A program made the position numbers and the translations under genes. From Streptomyces sp. Edi4 (GTDB taxonomy: Bacteria; Actinomycetota; Actinomycetes; Streptomycetales; Streptomycetaceae): 64,000 bases of DNA. Under the pieces are notes generated by a model. The model saw only the letters and a program-made list of their open reading frames with translations, was not told the origin of the DNA and made no database searches. Positions 20,180 through 29,241 of this stretch are shown here, one piece after another (within the stretch, counting starts at the first letter, position 1; the number at the start of each line of letters is the position of its first letter). Location: positions 1,488,001 through 1,552,000 of the forward strand of contig NZ_JBEJGY010000004.1 of assembly GCF_040253615.1 (NCBI RefSeq). Direction: 5' to 3'.

Positions 20180-20481
20180 CCCGGACCTGGTCGCTTTTCG
20201 ACCGCGGGTCGAGCACGCGGAGGTCCGGGGCGCAGCCCCAAGAACCCCGGCTGCGGGCCGCGGTCGCTTCTCGCGCGGTTCCCCGCGCCCCTGGCGGGAT
20301 CGGTGCGGGCCCACATCGGCACAGTCAGCCCGTCCGGTTATCGAGGACGAGGCCCTTCAGGCCGAACGGGGTCGGGGGCACAGCCCCAGGGGCCCCGGGT
20401 GGCGCGCAGTTCCCCGCACCCCTGACGGTCCGGCGACCTCAGCCTGTCCGGCGATTGAGGACGGGCGGGGTCGGCGGGGAC
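20180..20481. repeat. Intergenic region with two related Streptomyces-type repeat modules
   Basis: No gene is seen. The region holds two related modules. Each has a GGGGCGCAGCCCCA or GGGGGCACAGCCCCA hairpin, then CGCG(G/A)TTCCCCGC(G/A)CCCCT, then CAGCC(C/T)GTCCGGC(G)ATTGAGGACG or a variant. The first module is at about 20225-20360 and the second at about 20375-20470. Such GC-rich modules recur between genes in Streptomyces genomes; the role is unknown, and they may help terminate the hydrolase and LysR transcripts. Confidence 0.6.
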
Positions 20482-21411
20482 CTACTTGGGCGCGGCCAGG
20501 GACAGCAGATCGCGGGCGGGGCCGGCCGGAAGCGGGCCCCTGCGCCACACCGCGCGCAGATCGCGCCGCAGCCGTACGCCCTCGACCGGGATCCGCACCA
20601 GACGGCGGGCGGCCAGCTCCTCGCCCAGGGCCAGTTCGCTCAGGACCGAGGGCCCCGCCCCGCTGACCACGGACGCCTTCACGGCGGTGGTCGAGGACAG
20701 CTCGATGAGAGGGTCGGCAAGTCCGCCGTGCGCGGCCAGCGCCGCGTCCAGGACCTGACGGGTGCCCGAGCCGCGCTCGCGCAGGATGAGCGGGGTCGCG
20801 GCCAGTTCGGCCGGCGGCAGCGGCCCGCGCCGGCGCGCCCAGGGGTGCGAGGGGGCCGCGACCACCACGAGCCGGTCGTGCCCGATGACCGCCGAGTCCA
20901 GCCCGGCGGGTACGCCAAGACCCTCGACGAAGCCGAGGTCCGCCTCGTCACTGAGCAGCAGCTTCGCCACGACGGCGGAGTTCCCGGCGCTCAGGGACAC
21001 CGCCGTGCCCGGTCGCTCGGCGCGCAGCGCGATCAGCCAGCCCGGCAGCAGGTACTCGGCGATCGTCATGCTGGCGGCGACCCGCAGCCGCGAATCGCGC
21101 CGCCCCCGCAGGGCCTGCGCGCCGGCGTCGAATGCCTCGGCCGCCTCCACGACCCGCCGCGCCCAGTCCGTCACGAGGACGCCCTCGGCGGTGAGCCGTG
21201 AGCCGCGCGGGGAACGGTCCACGAGCGCGACACCGAGGAGGCGTTCCATCGAGCGGACCCGGCTGCTCGCCGCGGGCTGGGTGATGCCGAGATCGCGGGC
21301 CGCGCGTCCGAGACTGCCGTGCCGGGCGACGGCGAGCAGCAGCTCCATCGCTCCCAGGTCGGGCACCCGGTGGGCGAGGGGCGCCTGGTCCTCGGGTCCG
21401 CTCGTGCTCAT
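20482..21411 (-). CDS. LysR-family transcriptional regulator
   Basis: 309-aa regulator. The N-terminal winged helix-turn-helix contains LLLAVARHGSLGRAARDLGITQPAASSRVRSMERLLG. The C-terminal effector-binding domain has two alpha/beta lobes (RLRVAASMTIAEYLLPGWL onward). It is divergent from the TDT transporter gene with 70 bp between, the usual arrangement for a LysR and its target. The effector is not predictable. Confidence 0.92.
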   Translation of the reverse strand: MSTSGPEDQAPLAHRVPDLGAMELLLAVARHGSLGRAARDLGITQPAASSRVRSMERLLGVALVDRSPRGSRLTAEGVLVTDWARRVVEAAEAFDAGAQALRGRRDSRLRVAASMTIAEYLLPGWLIALRAERPGTAVSLSAGNSAVVAKLLLSDEADLGFVEGLGVPAGLDSAVIGHDRLVVVAAPSHPWARRRGPLPPAELAATPLILRERGSGTRQVLDAALAAHGGLADPLIELSSTTAVKASVVSGAGPSVLSELALGEELAARRLVRIPVEGVRLRRDLRAVWRRGPLPAGPARDLLSLAAPK

Positions 21412-21435
21412 AAACCCAGCTTATGGGCTCATAGG
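21409..21435. promoter_or_regulatory. Inverted repeat in the LysR/transporter divergent promoter
   Basis: CATAAACCC and a following TTATGGG/CTCATAGG form imperfect inverted repeats that overlap the LysR start codon. This is the expected place for a LysR operator controlling itself and the transporter gene. Confidence 0.4.
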
Positions 21436-21481
21436 GCCAGCGGGCGTGGCGGGGGTCCGGGCGCGGGACGAGGCTTGATCC

Positions 21482-22597
<1,116 letters not shown>

Positions 22598-22618
22598 CCC
22601 GCTGAGGCGCCGACGCGC

Positions 22619-23332
22619 TCAGAGGTCCCTCCCCAGCGCCGCGCCGAGCACGGCCGGCGCGCGGACCAGTGAGGGCCCGTACCAGGTGAGATGGCGGCCG
22701 TCGACGAGGGCGGCCGGCAGGGCGGGGAACGCCTCGGGGCCGTCGCCGGGCGTGAACGGGTAGGGCTCGTCGGGCAGCACGACCAGGTCGGCCCCTGCCG
22801 TGTTCAGCTCCTCGACGGCGACGCGGGGGTACCGCTCGGCGTGCTCGGCGTAGACGTTGCGTACGCCCAGACGCGCGAGCAGGTCGCCGGCGAAGGTGTC
22901 GCGGCCGAGCACCATCCAGGGGCGCCGCCAGATCGGCACCACGGCCCGGCGCTCGCGGCCCGGCCGCACCCCCGCCCACGCCCGCTCGGCCGCGTCGAGC
23001 CAGCCCGGACGCGCCAGGCCGCAACCCTCGACCAGGACCCGTTCCAGCTCGGTGAAGGCCTGCGTCAGCGAGCGGATCTCGGTGACCAGGACGTCGAGTC
23101 CCGCGTCCCGCAGGGCGGCCAGATCGGCGGCCCTGTTCTCCTCCTCGTTGGCGACGACCAGATCCGGCGCGAGCGCGACGATCCGCTCCACATCCGGATT
23201 CTTGGTGCCACCGACGCGCTCGGCGCCGAGCCCGGCCGGATGGACGCACCAGTCGGTGACGCCCACAAGGAATCCGGGGGCGCCGGCCGCGACGGCCTCC
23301 GTCAAGGACGGGACGAGGGAGACCACCCGCAT
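22619..23332 (-). CDS. Helical-backbone metal receptor-like protein without signal peptide
   Basis: 237-aa protein with the BtuF/FhuD fold: MRVVSLVPSLTEAVAAGAPGFLVGVTDWC at the start, VGGTKNPDVERIVALAPDLVVANEEENR in the middle and AGADLVVLPDEPYPF near the end. Known periplasmic-binding members are exported, but this one starts directly in the fold with no signal peptide or lipobox and has no ABC permease beside it. It may bind cobalamin or a metal chelate in the cytoplasm; the function is unknown. Confidence 0.78.
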   Translation of the reverse strand: MRVVSLVPSLTEAVAAGAPGFLVGVTDWCVHPAGLGAERVGGTKNPDVERIVALAPDLVVANEEENRAADLAALRDAGLDVLVTEIRSLTQAFTELERVLVEGCGLARPGWLDAAERAWAGVRPGRERRAVVPIWRRPWMVLGRDTFAGDLLARLGVRNVYAEHAERYPRVAVEELNTAGADLVVLPDEPYPFTPGDGPEAFPALPAALVDGRHLTWYGPSLVRAPAVLGAALGRDL

Positions 23333-23363
23333 CAGTGGCGCCCCGTGCCGAGGCCGCCCGCCA

Positions 23364-23918
23364 TCAGGGGCGGGTCTCCTCGATGGCCTCGATGTGGTCG
23401 GCGACCGCGACGACCAGGATGCGGGTGCCGGGCAGCGCGGCGCGCCAGCGGTGGCGCACCCCGCCGGACAGGCACAGCGTGTCGCCCCGCTCCAGGCGGT
23501 AGGCGCGGCCCTCGGCCTCGACCTCGGCGGCGCCGTCGGCCACGTACATCAACTCGTCGTTGCGGTGCTGGAATTCGCGCCCGGTGTCCTGATCGCCGGT
23601 GAACTCCATGGCGTGCAGCTGGTGGTGGCCGCGCAGCAGGGCCCGCACGCCCTGGCCCTCCCCCTCGGGCTCGGCGCGCACGACGTCGACGGTGCGGGCG
23701 CAGTCGGCGGCGTCGTACAGCTCGCCGACCGTGGTGTTCAAGGCGTCCGCGACGCGCTGGAGGGAGCGCGCGCTGGGGCGGGCGCGCTCGTTCTCGACCT
23801 GGCTGAGGAAGGGCACCGAAAGGCCGCTGCGCTCGGCGACCACGGCCAGGGTGAGACCGAGACCGCGGCGCAGACGCCGCACCGCCACCCCCACCCGAAG
23901 AGTTTCCTTGTCGTCCAT
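23364..23918 (-). CDS. XRE-family regulator with C-terminal cupin domain
   Basis: 184-aa regulator. A helix-turn-helix (LTLAVVAERSGLSVPFLSQVENERARPS) is followed by a cupin (GREFQHRNDELMYVADGAAEVEAEG, then GDTLCLSGGVRHRW). The ATG at 23918 has GGAGG with 9-bp spacing; an upstream GTG at 23972 is less likely. XRE-cupin proteins often control amine or amino acid metabolism. It lies beside the betaine-type ABC operon and is a possible regulator of it. Confidence 0.85.
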   Translation of the reverse strand: MDDKETLRVGVAVRRLRRGLGLTLAVVAERSGLSVPFLSQVENERARPSARSLQRVADALNTTVGELYDAADCARTVDVVRAEPEGEGQGVRALLRGHHQLHAMEFTGDQDTGREFQHRNDELMYVADGAAEVEAEGRAYRLERGDTLCLSGGVRHRWRAALPGTRILVVAVADHIEAIEETRP

Positions 23919-24065
23919 CTCCCGGGCCCTCCCCGTTCTCTGGGTTGTCTCGATCCGCCGTCGCACAGCCACGTGCAGGTCACCCTACGCAGCTTCGGAC
24001 CCCGACGGGACCGTCCCGCCGAGATCGCCACGGGTTCCGTTCGCGATCGGGCCGGATCACGACGT

Positions 24066-24102
24066 CGTGCGGCCGCGGCCCGAAGGGGGCCGCGGCCGCA
24101 CG
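24066..24102 (-). terminator. Hairpin terminator of the betaine ABC operon
   Basis: A perfect 16-bp inverted repeat (CGTGCGGCCGCGGCCC and its complement) with a 5-nt loop lies 22 bp past the stop of the permease-binding protein gene. No U-tract. Confidence 0.65.
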
Positions 24103-24123
24103 AAGGAAGGTGGAGCGGGGTCC

Positions 24124-25926
24124 TCAGGAACCGACCGGGGTCCACTTGTCGGCGAGGCCGGGGTTGTCCTTGAGCCAGGCGCGCACCGCGTCCTGCTCCT
24201 TGCCCTTGCCGGTGGACTGGATCTTCGCCTCGAGGCTGGTGAGCTGCTTCTCGTCCATGTGGAAGTTCTTCAGCCACGTGCCGACCTCGGCGTTGTCGGC
24301 GGAGAAGCCCTTGCGGGCCAGCGTGTGCACGTCGTCACCCTTGCCCCAGGCGCCCTTGGGGTCCTTGAGCTTCTTGAGGTCGTAGGTGTTGTACGCCCAG
24401 TGCGGCGACCAGAGCGGAACCACGATCGGCTCCTTCTTGGCGTACGCCCGCTTCAGCTCGGCCAGCATGCCCGGCGTGGAGCCGTCGACGACCTTGTACT
24501 CACCGTCCAGACCGTACTCCTTGAGGATCTTGTCCTTGAGGATCCCGGTCTCACCGGCGCTCGGTTCGATGCCCACGATCCGGTTCTGGAACTCGGCGCC
24601 CTTGCCCTTGAGGTCGTCGAGGGTGTTGACGTCCTTGACGTAGGACGGCACCGAGAGCTCAAGGGAGGTCGGGCCGTACCAGGAGCCCACGTCCTCCAGC
24701 TTGTCCTTGTACTTCGCCCAGTACTGGGCGTGCGTGGTGGGCAGCCAGGAGTCGGTCTCGAAGTCGATCTGACCGCCCGCCATGCCGGTGTAGAGCGCTC
24801 CGGCCTCGTACTGGCGGGCATCGACGGTGAAGCCCCGGCGCTCCAGGAGCTCCTTCCACAGGAAGGTGGAGGCGACGCCCTCGTCCCACGGGATGTAGCC
24901 GAGCGAGATCTTCTTGCCCTTGCCGACGTTCTTGGCGCCGGACGCGGCGGCCTCGCCGGAGGAGCCGAACACGTTCATGCCGCCCGCGACGAGCCCGAGG
25001 ATCACCACGCCGACGATCGCGACGACCGGCTGGGGACGGTAGTTCCAGAGTTTCAGCCCGCCCGCGGCCGCCTTCGCCTTGGCCAGCGCGCGCCGGCCGA
25101 GCGGGGAGACCTGGCGGCTGAGCGCGCCGGTCATCCGGTCCAGGTACATGGCGAGGACGACGATGGAGATGCCGGCCTCGAAACCGAGCCCGATGTCGAC
25201 GTTGCCGATGGCGCGGTAGACGGCGCCGCCGAGGCCGCCGCCGCCCGCCATGCCCGCGATGACGACCATGGAGAGGCTGAGCATGATGACCTGGTTGATG
25301 CCGGCCATGATGGTCGGCAGCGCGAGCGGCAGCTGCACCCGCAGCAGGGTGTTGCGCGGGGTGGTGCCGAACGCCTCGGCCGCCTCCACGAGTTCCCCGT
25401 CGACCTGGCGGATGCCGAGTTCGGTCATGCGCACGCCCGGGGGCAGCGAGAAGACGATGGTGGCGATGATGCCGGGGACGACACCGACGCCGAAGAAGAT
25501 GATGCCGGGAATCAGATAGACCATCGCCGGCATGGTCTGCATGAAGTCCAGGACCGGCCGCATCACCGCGCTGACCGTCTTGGAGCGCGAGGCCCAGATG
25601 CCGAGCGGGACCGCGACGACCAGGGTCACGATGGCCGCGACGAGCACCAGCGAGAGCGTGGACATCGTGTCGTCCCACAGCTGGATCGACTCGATGAGCG
25701 CGAACCCGGCGAACGTGAGGACACCGGCGACGAGCCCGCGCAGCCACCAGGCGACCACGGCGAGGATGCCGGCGAACAGCAGGGGCTGGGGGGCGTCGAG
25801 GACGGTGTTGATGCCGTCGTACATGCCGTTGACGACGTGTGTGATGGCGTCGAAGAGCCAGGAGAGGTGGGACTGGAGGAAGTTGACGGCGCTGTCGACC
25901 CAGTCGCCGAGGTGGAGCCTAGGCAT
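24124..25926 (-). CDS. Glycine betaine/proline ABC permease fused to substrate-binding domain
   Basis: 600-aa fusion. Residues about 1-290 form the OpuAB/ProW-type permease with the coupling motif EAAEAFGTTPRNTLLRVQLPLALP. After a further transmembrane helix (VVAIVGVVILGLVAGGMNVFG) the remaining 270 or so residues are an OpuAC-type binding domain (KISLGYIPWDEGVASTFLWKELLE, DVGSWYGPTSLELSVPSYVKD). This places one receptor per permease outside the membrane, as in OpuA of lactic acid bacteria. The ATG lies inside the end of the ATPase gene (8-base overlap), which implies translational coupling. Probable role: uptake of betaine or related osmolytes. Confidence 0.9.
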   Translation of the reverse strand: MPRLHLGDWVDSAVNFLQSHLSWLFDAITHVVNGMYDGINTVLDAPQPLLFAGILAVVAWWLRGLVAGVLTFAGFALIESIQLWDDTMSTLSLVLVAAIVTLVVAVPLGIWASRSKTVSAVMRPVLDFMQTMPAMVYLIPGIIFFGVGVVPGIIATIVFSLPPGVRMTELGIRQVDGELVEAAEAFGTTPRNTLLRVQLPLALPTIMAGINQVIMLSLSMVVIAGMAGGGGLGGAVYRAIGNVDIGLGFEAGISIVVLAMYLDRMTGALSRQVSPLGRRALAKAKAAAGGLKLWNYRPQPVVAIVGVVILGLVAGGMNVFGSSGEAAASGAKNVGKGKKISLGYIPWDEGVASTFLWKELLERRGFTVDARQYEAGALYTGMAGGQIDFETDSWLPTTHAQYWAKYKDKLEDVGSWYGPTSLELSVPSYVKDVNTLDDLKGKGAEFQNRIVGIEPSAGETGILKDKILKEYGLDGEYKVVDGSTPGMLAELKRAYAKKEPIVVPLWSPHWAYNTYDLKKLKDPKGAWGKGDDVHTLARKGFSADNAEVGTWLKNFHMDEKQLTSLEAKIQSTGKGKEQDAVRAWLKDNPGLADKWTPVGS

Positions 25927-26986
25927 GGGCGGCCACCTCCTTCATCGAGCAGTCGGCCGGGCCTTGCGTGTCGTCCCCGAGGAAGGCGATCAGACGCTCC
26001 TGCGGCACGACGCCGAGCAGGGCGCCCTCGCGGTCCTTGACGGCGACCGGGTGCGAGACCCGGGCCGCCACCGCGCACACGTCCGCGACGGGGGTGTCGG
26101 GCAGCACGCTCTCGCAGTCGCAGCTGCCCGCGTCGGGGCGGTGCGCAACGGTCATCACGGACAGCGCGGTGAGCACCCGGGAGCGGTCGACGTCCTGGAT
26201 GAAGGAGGCCACGTAGTCGTTGGCCGGGGTGAGCAGGATGTCCTCGGCGGTGCCGAGCTGGACTATCCGCCCGTCGCGCATCACGGCGATCTGGTCGCCG
26301 AGCCGCATGGCCTCGTTGAGGTCGTGCGTGATGAAGACGATCGTCTTCTTCAGGCGCTTCTGGAGTTCGAGGAGCTGGTCCTGCATGTCGCGCCGGATCA
26401 GCGGGTCGAGCGCGCTGAAGGACTCGTCCATGAGGAGCAGGTCGGCATCGGTGGCCAGGGCGCGAGCCAGGCCCACGCGCTGCTGCATGCCGCCGGAGAG
26501 CTCGTCGGGCCAGGAGTCGCCCCAGCCGGCGAGGCCGGTCAGCTCCAGGGCCTCCGCGGCACGTTTCTCCCGCTCGGCACGGGGCACACCCTGGACCTCG
26601 AGGCCGTACGCGGCGTTCTCCAGGACGCTGCGGTGCGGGAACAACGCGAAGTGCTGGAACACCATGCTGATCTTGCTGGAGCGGACCGCGCGCAGGTCGC
26701 GGGCGGACAGGGCGGTCACGTCCTGTCCGTCGAACAGGACGCGGCCCGACGTGGGCTCCAGGAGCCCGTTGAGCATGCGCAGCAGGGTCGACTTGCCCGA
26801 GCCGGAGAGGCCCATGACCACGAAGATCTGACCGGGTTCCACCGTGAACGAGGCGTCGATCACCGCCGCGGTCGTCCCCTGCGCCCGCAGCTCGTCGCGG
26901 CCGGCGCCGCCTTCGAGCCTGCCGACGGCTTCCTCGGGTCGTCTGCCGAACACCTTGTACAGCTGCTCGGCCTGGAGCCTGGACAC
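25919..26986 (-). CDS. Glycine betaine/proline ABC transporter ATPase with CBS region
   Basis: 355-aa ATPase of the OpuAA/ProV type. Walker A is GLSGSGKST, the signature is LSGGMQQRVGLARAL and Walker B is DLLLMDESFSALDP. After the ATPase (about 1-270) is a C-terminal CBS-like regulatory part, which in OpuA senses ionic strength. The GTG at 26984-26986 (VSRLQAEQL) follows GAGG with 5-bp spacing; upstream starts add low-complexity sequence. First gene of the two-gene operon. An AGTGA/TCACT inverted repeat upstream (about 27142-27157) may be regulatory. Confidence 0.9.
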   Translation of the reverse strand: MSRLQAEQLYKVFGRRPEEAVGRLEGGAGRDELRAQGTTAAVIDASFTVEPGQIFVVMGLSGSGKSTLLRMLNGLLEPTSGRVLFDGQDVTALSARDLRAVRSSKISMVFQHFALFPHRSVLENAAYGLEVQGVPRAEREKRAAEALELTGLAGWGDSWPDELSGGMQQRVGLARALATDADLLLMDESFSALDPLIRRDMQDQLLELQKRLKKTIVFITHDLNEAMRLGDQIAVMRDGRIVQLGTAEDILLTPANDYVASFIQDVDRSRVLTALSVMTVAHRPDAGSCDCESVLPDTPVADVCAVAARVSHPVAVKDREGALLGVVPQERLIAFLGDDTQGPADCSMKEVAAHA

Positions 26987-27266
26987 ATACACCTCACGGG
27001 TCGAACCGAGAACGGCCCGCATCCCCCGCGGGCGGGCCGTGGAGCGGCGCGGATTCGGTCCGCAGCCCGAGAAATGGTTGAAATCCATACTTGGGTCCGC
27101 TCCGGCGACGCGCCTGCCCAGGCTCTACCAGGGCAAACACAACAGTGACCCAGTTCACTTGTTCACGAGCGGGGTGGTTGGTTGCCGGACGCCCAAGCGG
27201 CGGGCGCGGGGCAGATACGTCGTGAGCGCGGGGTGACTGTCAGTGGTGTGCGGCATCATCGGGGAT

Positions 27267-28190
27267 GTGACGCGACGCCTGATGCTCCTCGACACCTCCT
27301 CCCTCTATTACCGGGCCTACTTCGGAGTCCCCGACACGGTCAGGGCCCCCGACGGCACGCCGGTCAACGCCGTGCGCGGCCTGCTCGACTTCATCTCCCG
27401 CCTGGTCCACGACCACCGCCCGCAGGAGCTGGTGGCGTGCATGGACGCGGACTGGCGGCCGCGGTGGCGGGTGGACCTGATCCCCTCCTACAAGGCACAC
27501 CGGGTGGCCGAGGTGACGCCGCCGGGGCAGCCCGACGAGGAGGAGACCCCGGACACCCTGGCCCCGCAGGTCCCGGTGATCGACGCCGTGCTGGACGCGC
27601 TGGGCATCGCCCGCGTCGGCGTGGCGGGCTACGAGGCGGACGACGTGATCGGCACGCTGTCCGGCCTTGCGCCCGGCCCGGTCGACATCGTCACCGGGGA
27701 CCGCGACCTGTTCCAGCTGGTCGACGACGCGCGCGGGGTGCGGGTGCTCTACCCCCGCAAGGGCGTCGGCGACTGCGACGTGGTGGACGACGAGCTGATC
27801 CGGACGAAGTACGGCGTGCGCCCCGACCAGTACGCCGACTTCGCGGCCCTGCGCGGCGACACCAGCGACGGACTGCCCGGCGTGAAGGGCATCGGCGAGA
27901 AGACGGCGGCCCAGCTGATCAAGGATTACGGCGATCTGGCGGGCGTCCGCGCGGCGGCCGCCGACCGCTTCTCCAAGCTGACCCCGGCCAAGCGCCGGGG
28001 AATCCTGGAGGCGGCCGACTATCTGGACGTCGCGCCGAAGGTGGTGCGGGTCGCGATGGACGTGCCCCTTCCGCCGTTCGACCCGGCACTGCCGGAAAAG
28101 CCCCGCGACCCCACGGCCCTCGAAGAGCTCGTGGCCCGGTGGGGGCTCGCGGGAGCGACGGGCAGACTGCTCTCCACTCTCCGCGCCTGA
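27267..28190 (+). CDS. Stand-alone 5'-3' exonuclease (PolI N-terminal domain homologue)
   Basis: Flap/5'-3' exonuclease resembling the N-terminal domain of DNA polymerase I but lacking a polymerase. Conserved acidic sites are seen in MLLDTSSLYYRAYFG, ACMDADWRPRWR, EADDVIGTLSG and VTGDRDLFQLVDD, with the helix-hairpin-helix GLPGVKGIGEKTAAQLIKDYG. The start is uncertain between GTG codons at 27243, 27246 and 27267; the latter gives a protein beginning directly before RRLMLLDTSS. Likely role in Okazaki fragment or repair processing. Confidence 0.88.
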   Translation: MTRRLMLLDTSSLYYRAYFGVPDTVRAPDGTPVNAVRGLLDFISRLVHDHRPQELVACMDADWRPRWRVDLIPSYKAHRVAEVTPPGQPDEEETPDTLAPQVPVIDAVLDALGIARVGVAGYEADDVIGTLSGLAPGPVDIVTGDRDLFQLVDDARGVRVLYPRKGVGDCDVVDDELIRTKYGVRPDQYADFAALRGDTSDGLPGVKGIGEKTAAQLIKDYGDLAGVRAAAADRFSKLTPAKRRGILEAADYLDVAPKVVRVAMDVPLPPFDPALPEKPRDPTALEELVARWGLAGATGRLLSTLRA

Positions 28191-28194
28191 GGTG

Positions 28195-28213
28195 CTAGCT
28201 TAGGTAAACCTAA
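28195..28213. promoter_or_regulatory. DmdR/IdeR-type iron box
   Basis: CTAGCTTAGGTAAACCTAA matches 15 of 19 positions of the actinobacterial iron-box consensus TTAGGTTAGGCTAACCTAA and contains a TTAGGT/ACCTAA dyad. It lies 27 bp before the start of the siderophore-interacting protein gene, so iron-dependent repression by a DmdR-type regulator is expected. Confidence 0.8.
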
Positions 28214-28239
28214 CTAGTGGTGGATCAGGGGAGCGCACT

Positions 28240-29085
28240 GTGGCAGAACGGCCGTCTCGCAAGGCACCGAAGATCAACGAGGCTCAGGTGGTGCGCACCG
28301 AGCGGATCACCCCGCACATGGTGCGCGTCGTGCTCGGCGGCGCTTCACTTGCCGGGCTCCCCGTGGGCGAGCACACCGACCACTACATCAAGCTGCTGTT
28401 CCCGGCCAAGGGCGTGAGCTACCCGGAGCCCTTCGACATGGAACGGATCCGCGCCGAGTTCCCGCGCGAGCAGTGGCCGAGCACCCGGGCGTACACGGTG
28501 CGCGCCTGGGACGCGGAGCGCGGCGAGCTGTCCGTCGACTTCGTGGTGCACGGCGACGAGGGCCTTGCCGGCCCGTGGGCGGCCGGGGTCGAGCCCGGCG
28601 AAACGGTCCGCTTCCTCGGCCCCGGCGGCGGCTACGCCCCGGACCCGGCGGCCGACTGGCATCTGCTCGCCGGTGACGAGAGCGCGCTGCCCGCGATCGC
28701 GGCGGCCATGGAGCGCATGCCGGCGGGTGCCGTGGTGCGCGCCTTCGTCGAGGTGTCGGGCCCCGAGGAGGAGCAGAAGATCACCACGCCGGACGGCGCC
28801 GAGGTGACCTGGCTGCACCGGGGCGAGGCGCCGGTCGGCTCGCGTCTGGTGGGCGCGGTGAAGGACCTGGAGTTCCCGGCCGGTGCCGTGCACGCCTTCG
28901 TACACGGGGAGGCGGGCTTCGTGAAGGAGCTGCGCGCCCTGCTCCGGGTCGAGCGGAACGTACCGCGCGAGCGTCTGTCCATCTCGGGCTACTGGCGTCT
29001 CGGCCAGGACGACGACGCCTGGCGCGCGGCGAAGCGGGAGTGGAACGCGCAGGTGGAGCGCGAGCAGGAGGCCCCCGCCGCCTGA
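28240..29085 (+). CDS. Siderophore-interacting protein (FAD-dependent ferric-siderophore reductase)
   Basis: 281-aa cytoplasmic flavoprotein that reduces ferric siderophores to release iron. An FAD-binding beta-barrel carries the motif TRAYTVRAWD, followed by FLGPGGGYAPDP and the NAD(P)H domain (LLAGDESALPAIAAAMERMP, then VHAFVHGEAGFVKELR). The C-terminal SGYWRLGQDDDAWRAAKREW is typical of ViuB/YqjH-type members. The GTG start follows GGGGAG with 6-bp spacing. The upstream iron box indicates iron repression. Confidence 0.93.
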   Translation: MAERPSRKAPKINEAQVVRTERITPHMVRVVLGGASLAGLPVGEHTDHYIKLLFPAKGVSYPEPFDMERIRAEFPREQWPSTRAYTVRAWDAERGELSVDFVVHGDEGLAGPWAAGVEPGETVRFLGPGGGYAPDPAADWHLLAGDESALPAIAAAMERMPAGAVVRAFVEVSGPEEEQKITTPDGAEVTWLHRGEAPVGSRLVGAVKDLEFPAGAVHAFVHGEAGFVKELRALLRVERNVPRERLSISGYWRLGQDDDAWRAAKREWNAQVEREQEAPAA

Positions 29086-29113
29086 GGCGCATCCCTCACC
29101 AGAAGACCCGCCC

Positions 29114-29148
29114 GAAGACCCCCGGCGTCTGCCCCGCCGGGGGTCTTC
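29114..29148. terminator. Bidirectional hairpin terminator
   Basis: Perfect 14-bp stem GAAGACCCCCGGCG/CGCCGGGGGTCTTC with a 7-nt loop, between the convergent siderophore-interacting protein and ABC-2 permease genes. It can serve both strands. Confidence 0.75.
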
Positions 29149-29197
29149 GCGTGCCCGGACCGCCGGCGTCTGCCCCGCCGGGGGTCTTCGCGTGCCC
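29122..29197. repeat. Direct duplication of the terminator half
   Basis: A 35-bp stretch at 29122-29156, covering the loop and right arm of the terminator, recurs exactly at 29163-29197. The second copy carries only CCGGCG/CGCCGG and so makes a shorter stem. This looks like a recent local duplication. Confidence 0.7.
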
Positions 29198-29241
29198 CGA
29201 CCGCGCGCGGCACCGGCCACTGCCGGGTCCGCGCGCAACCG

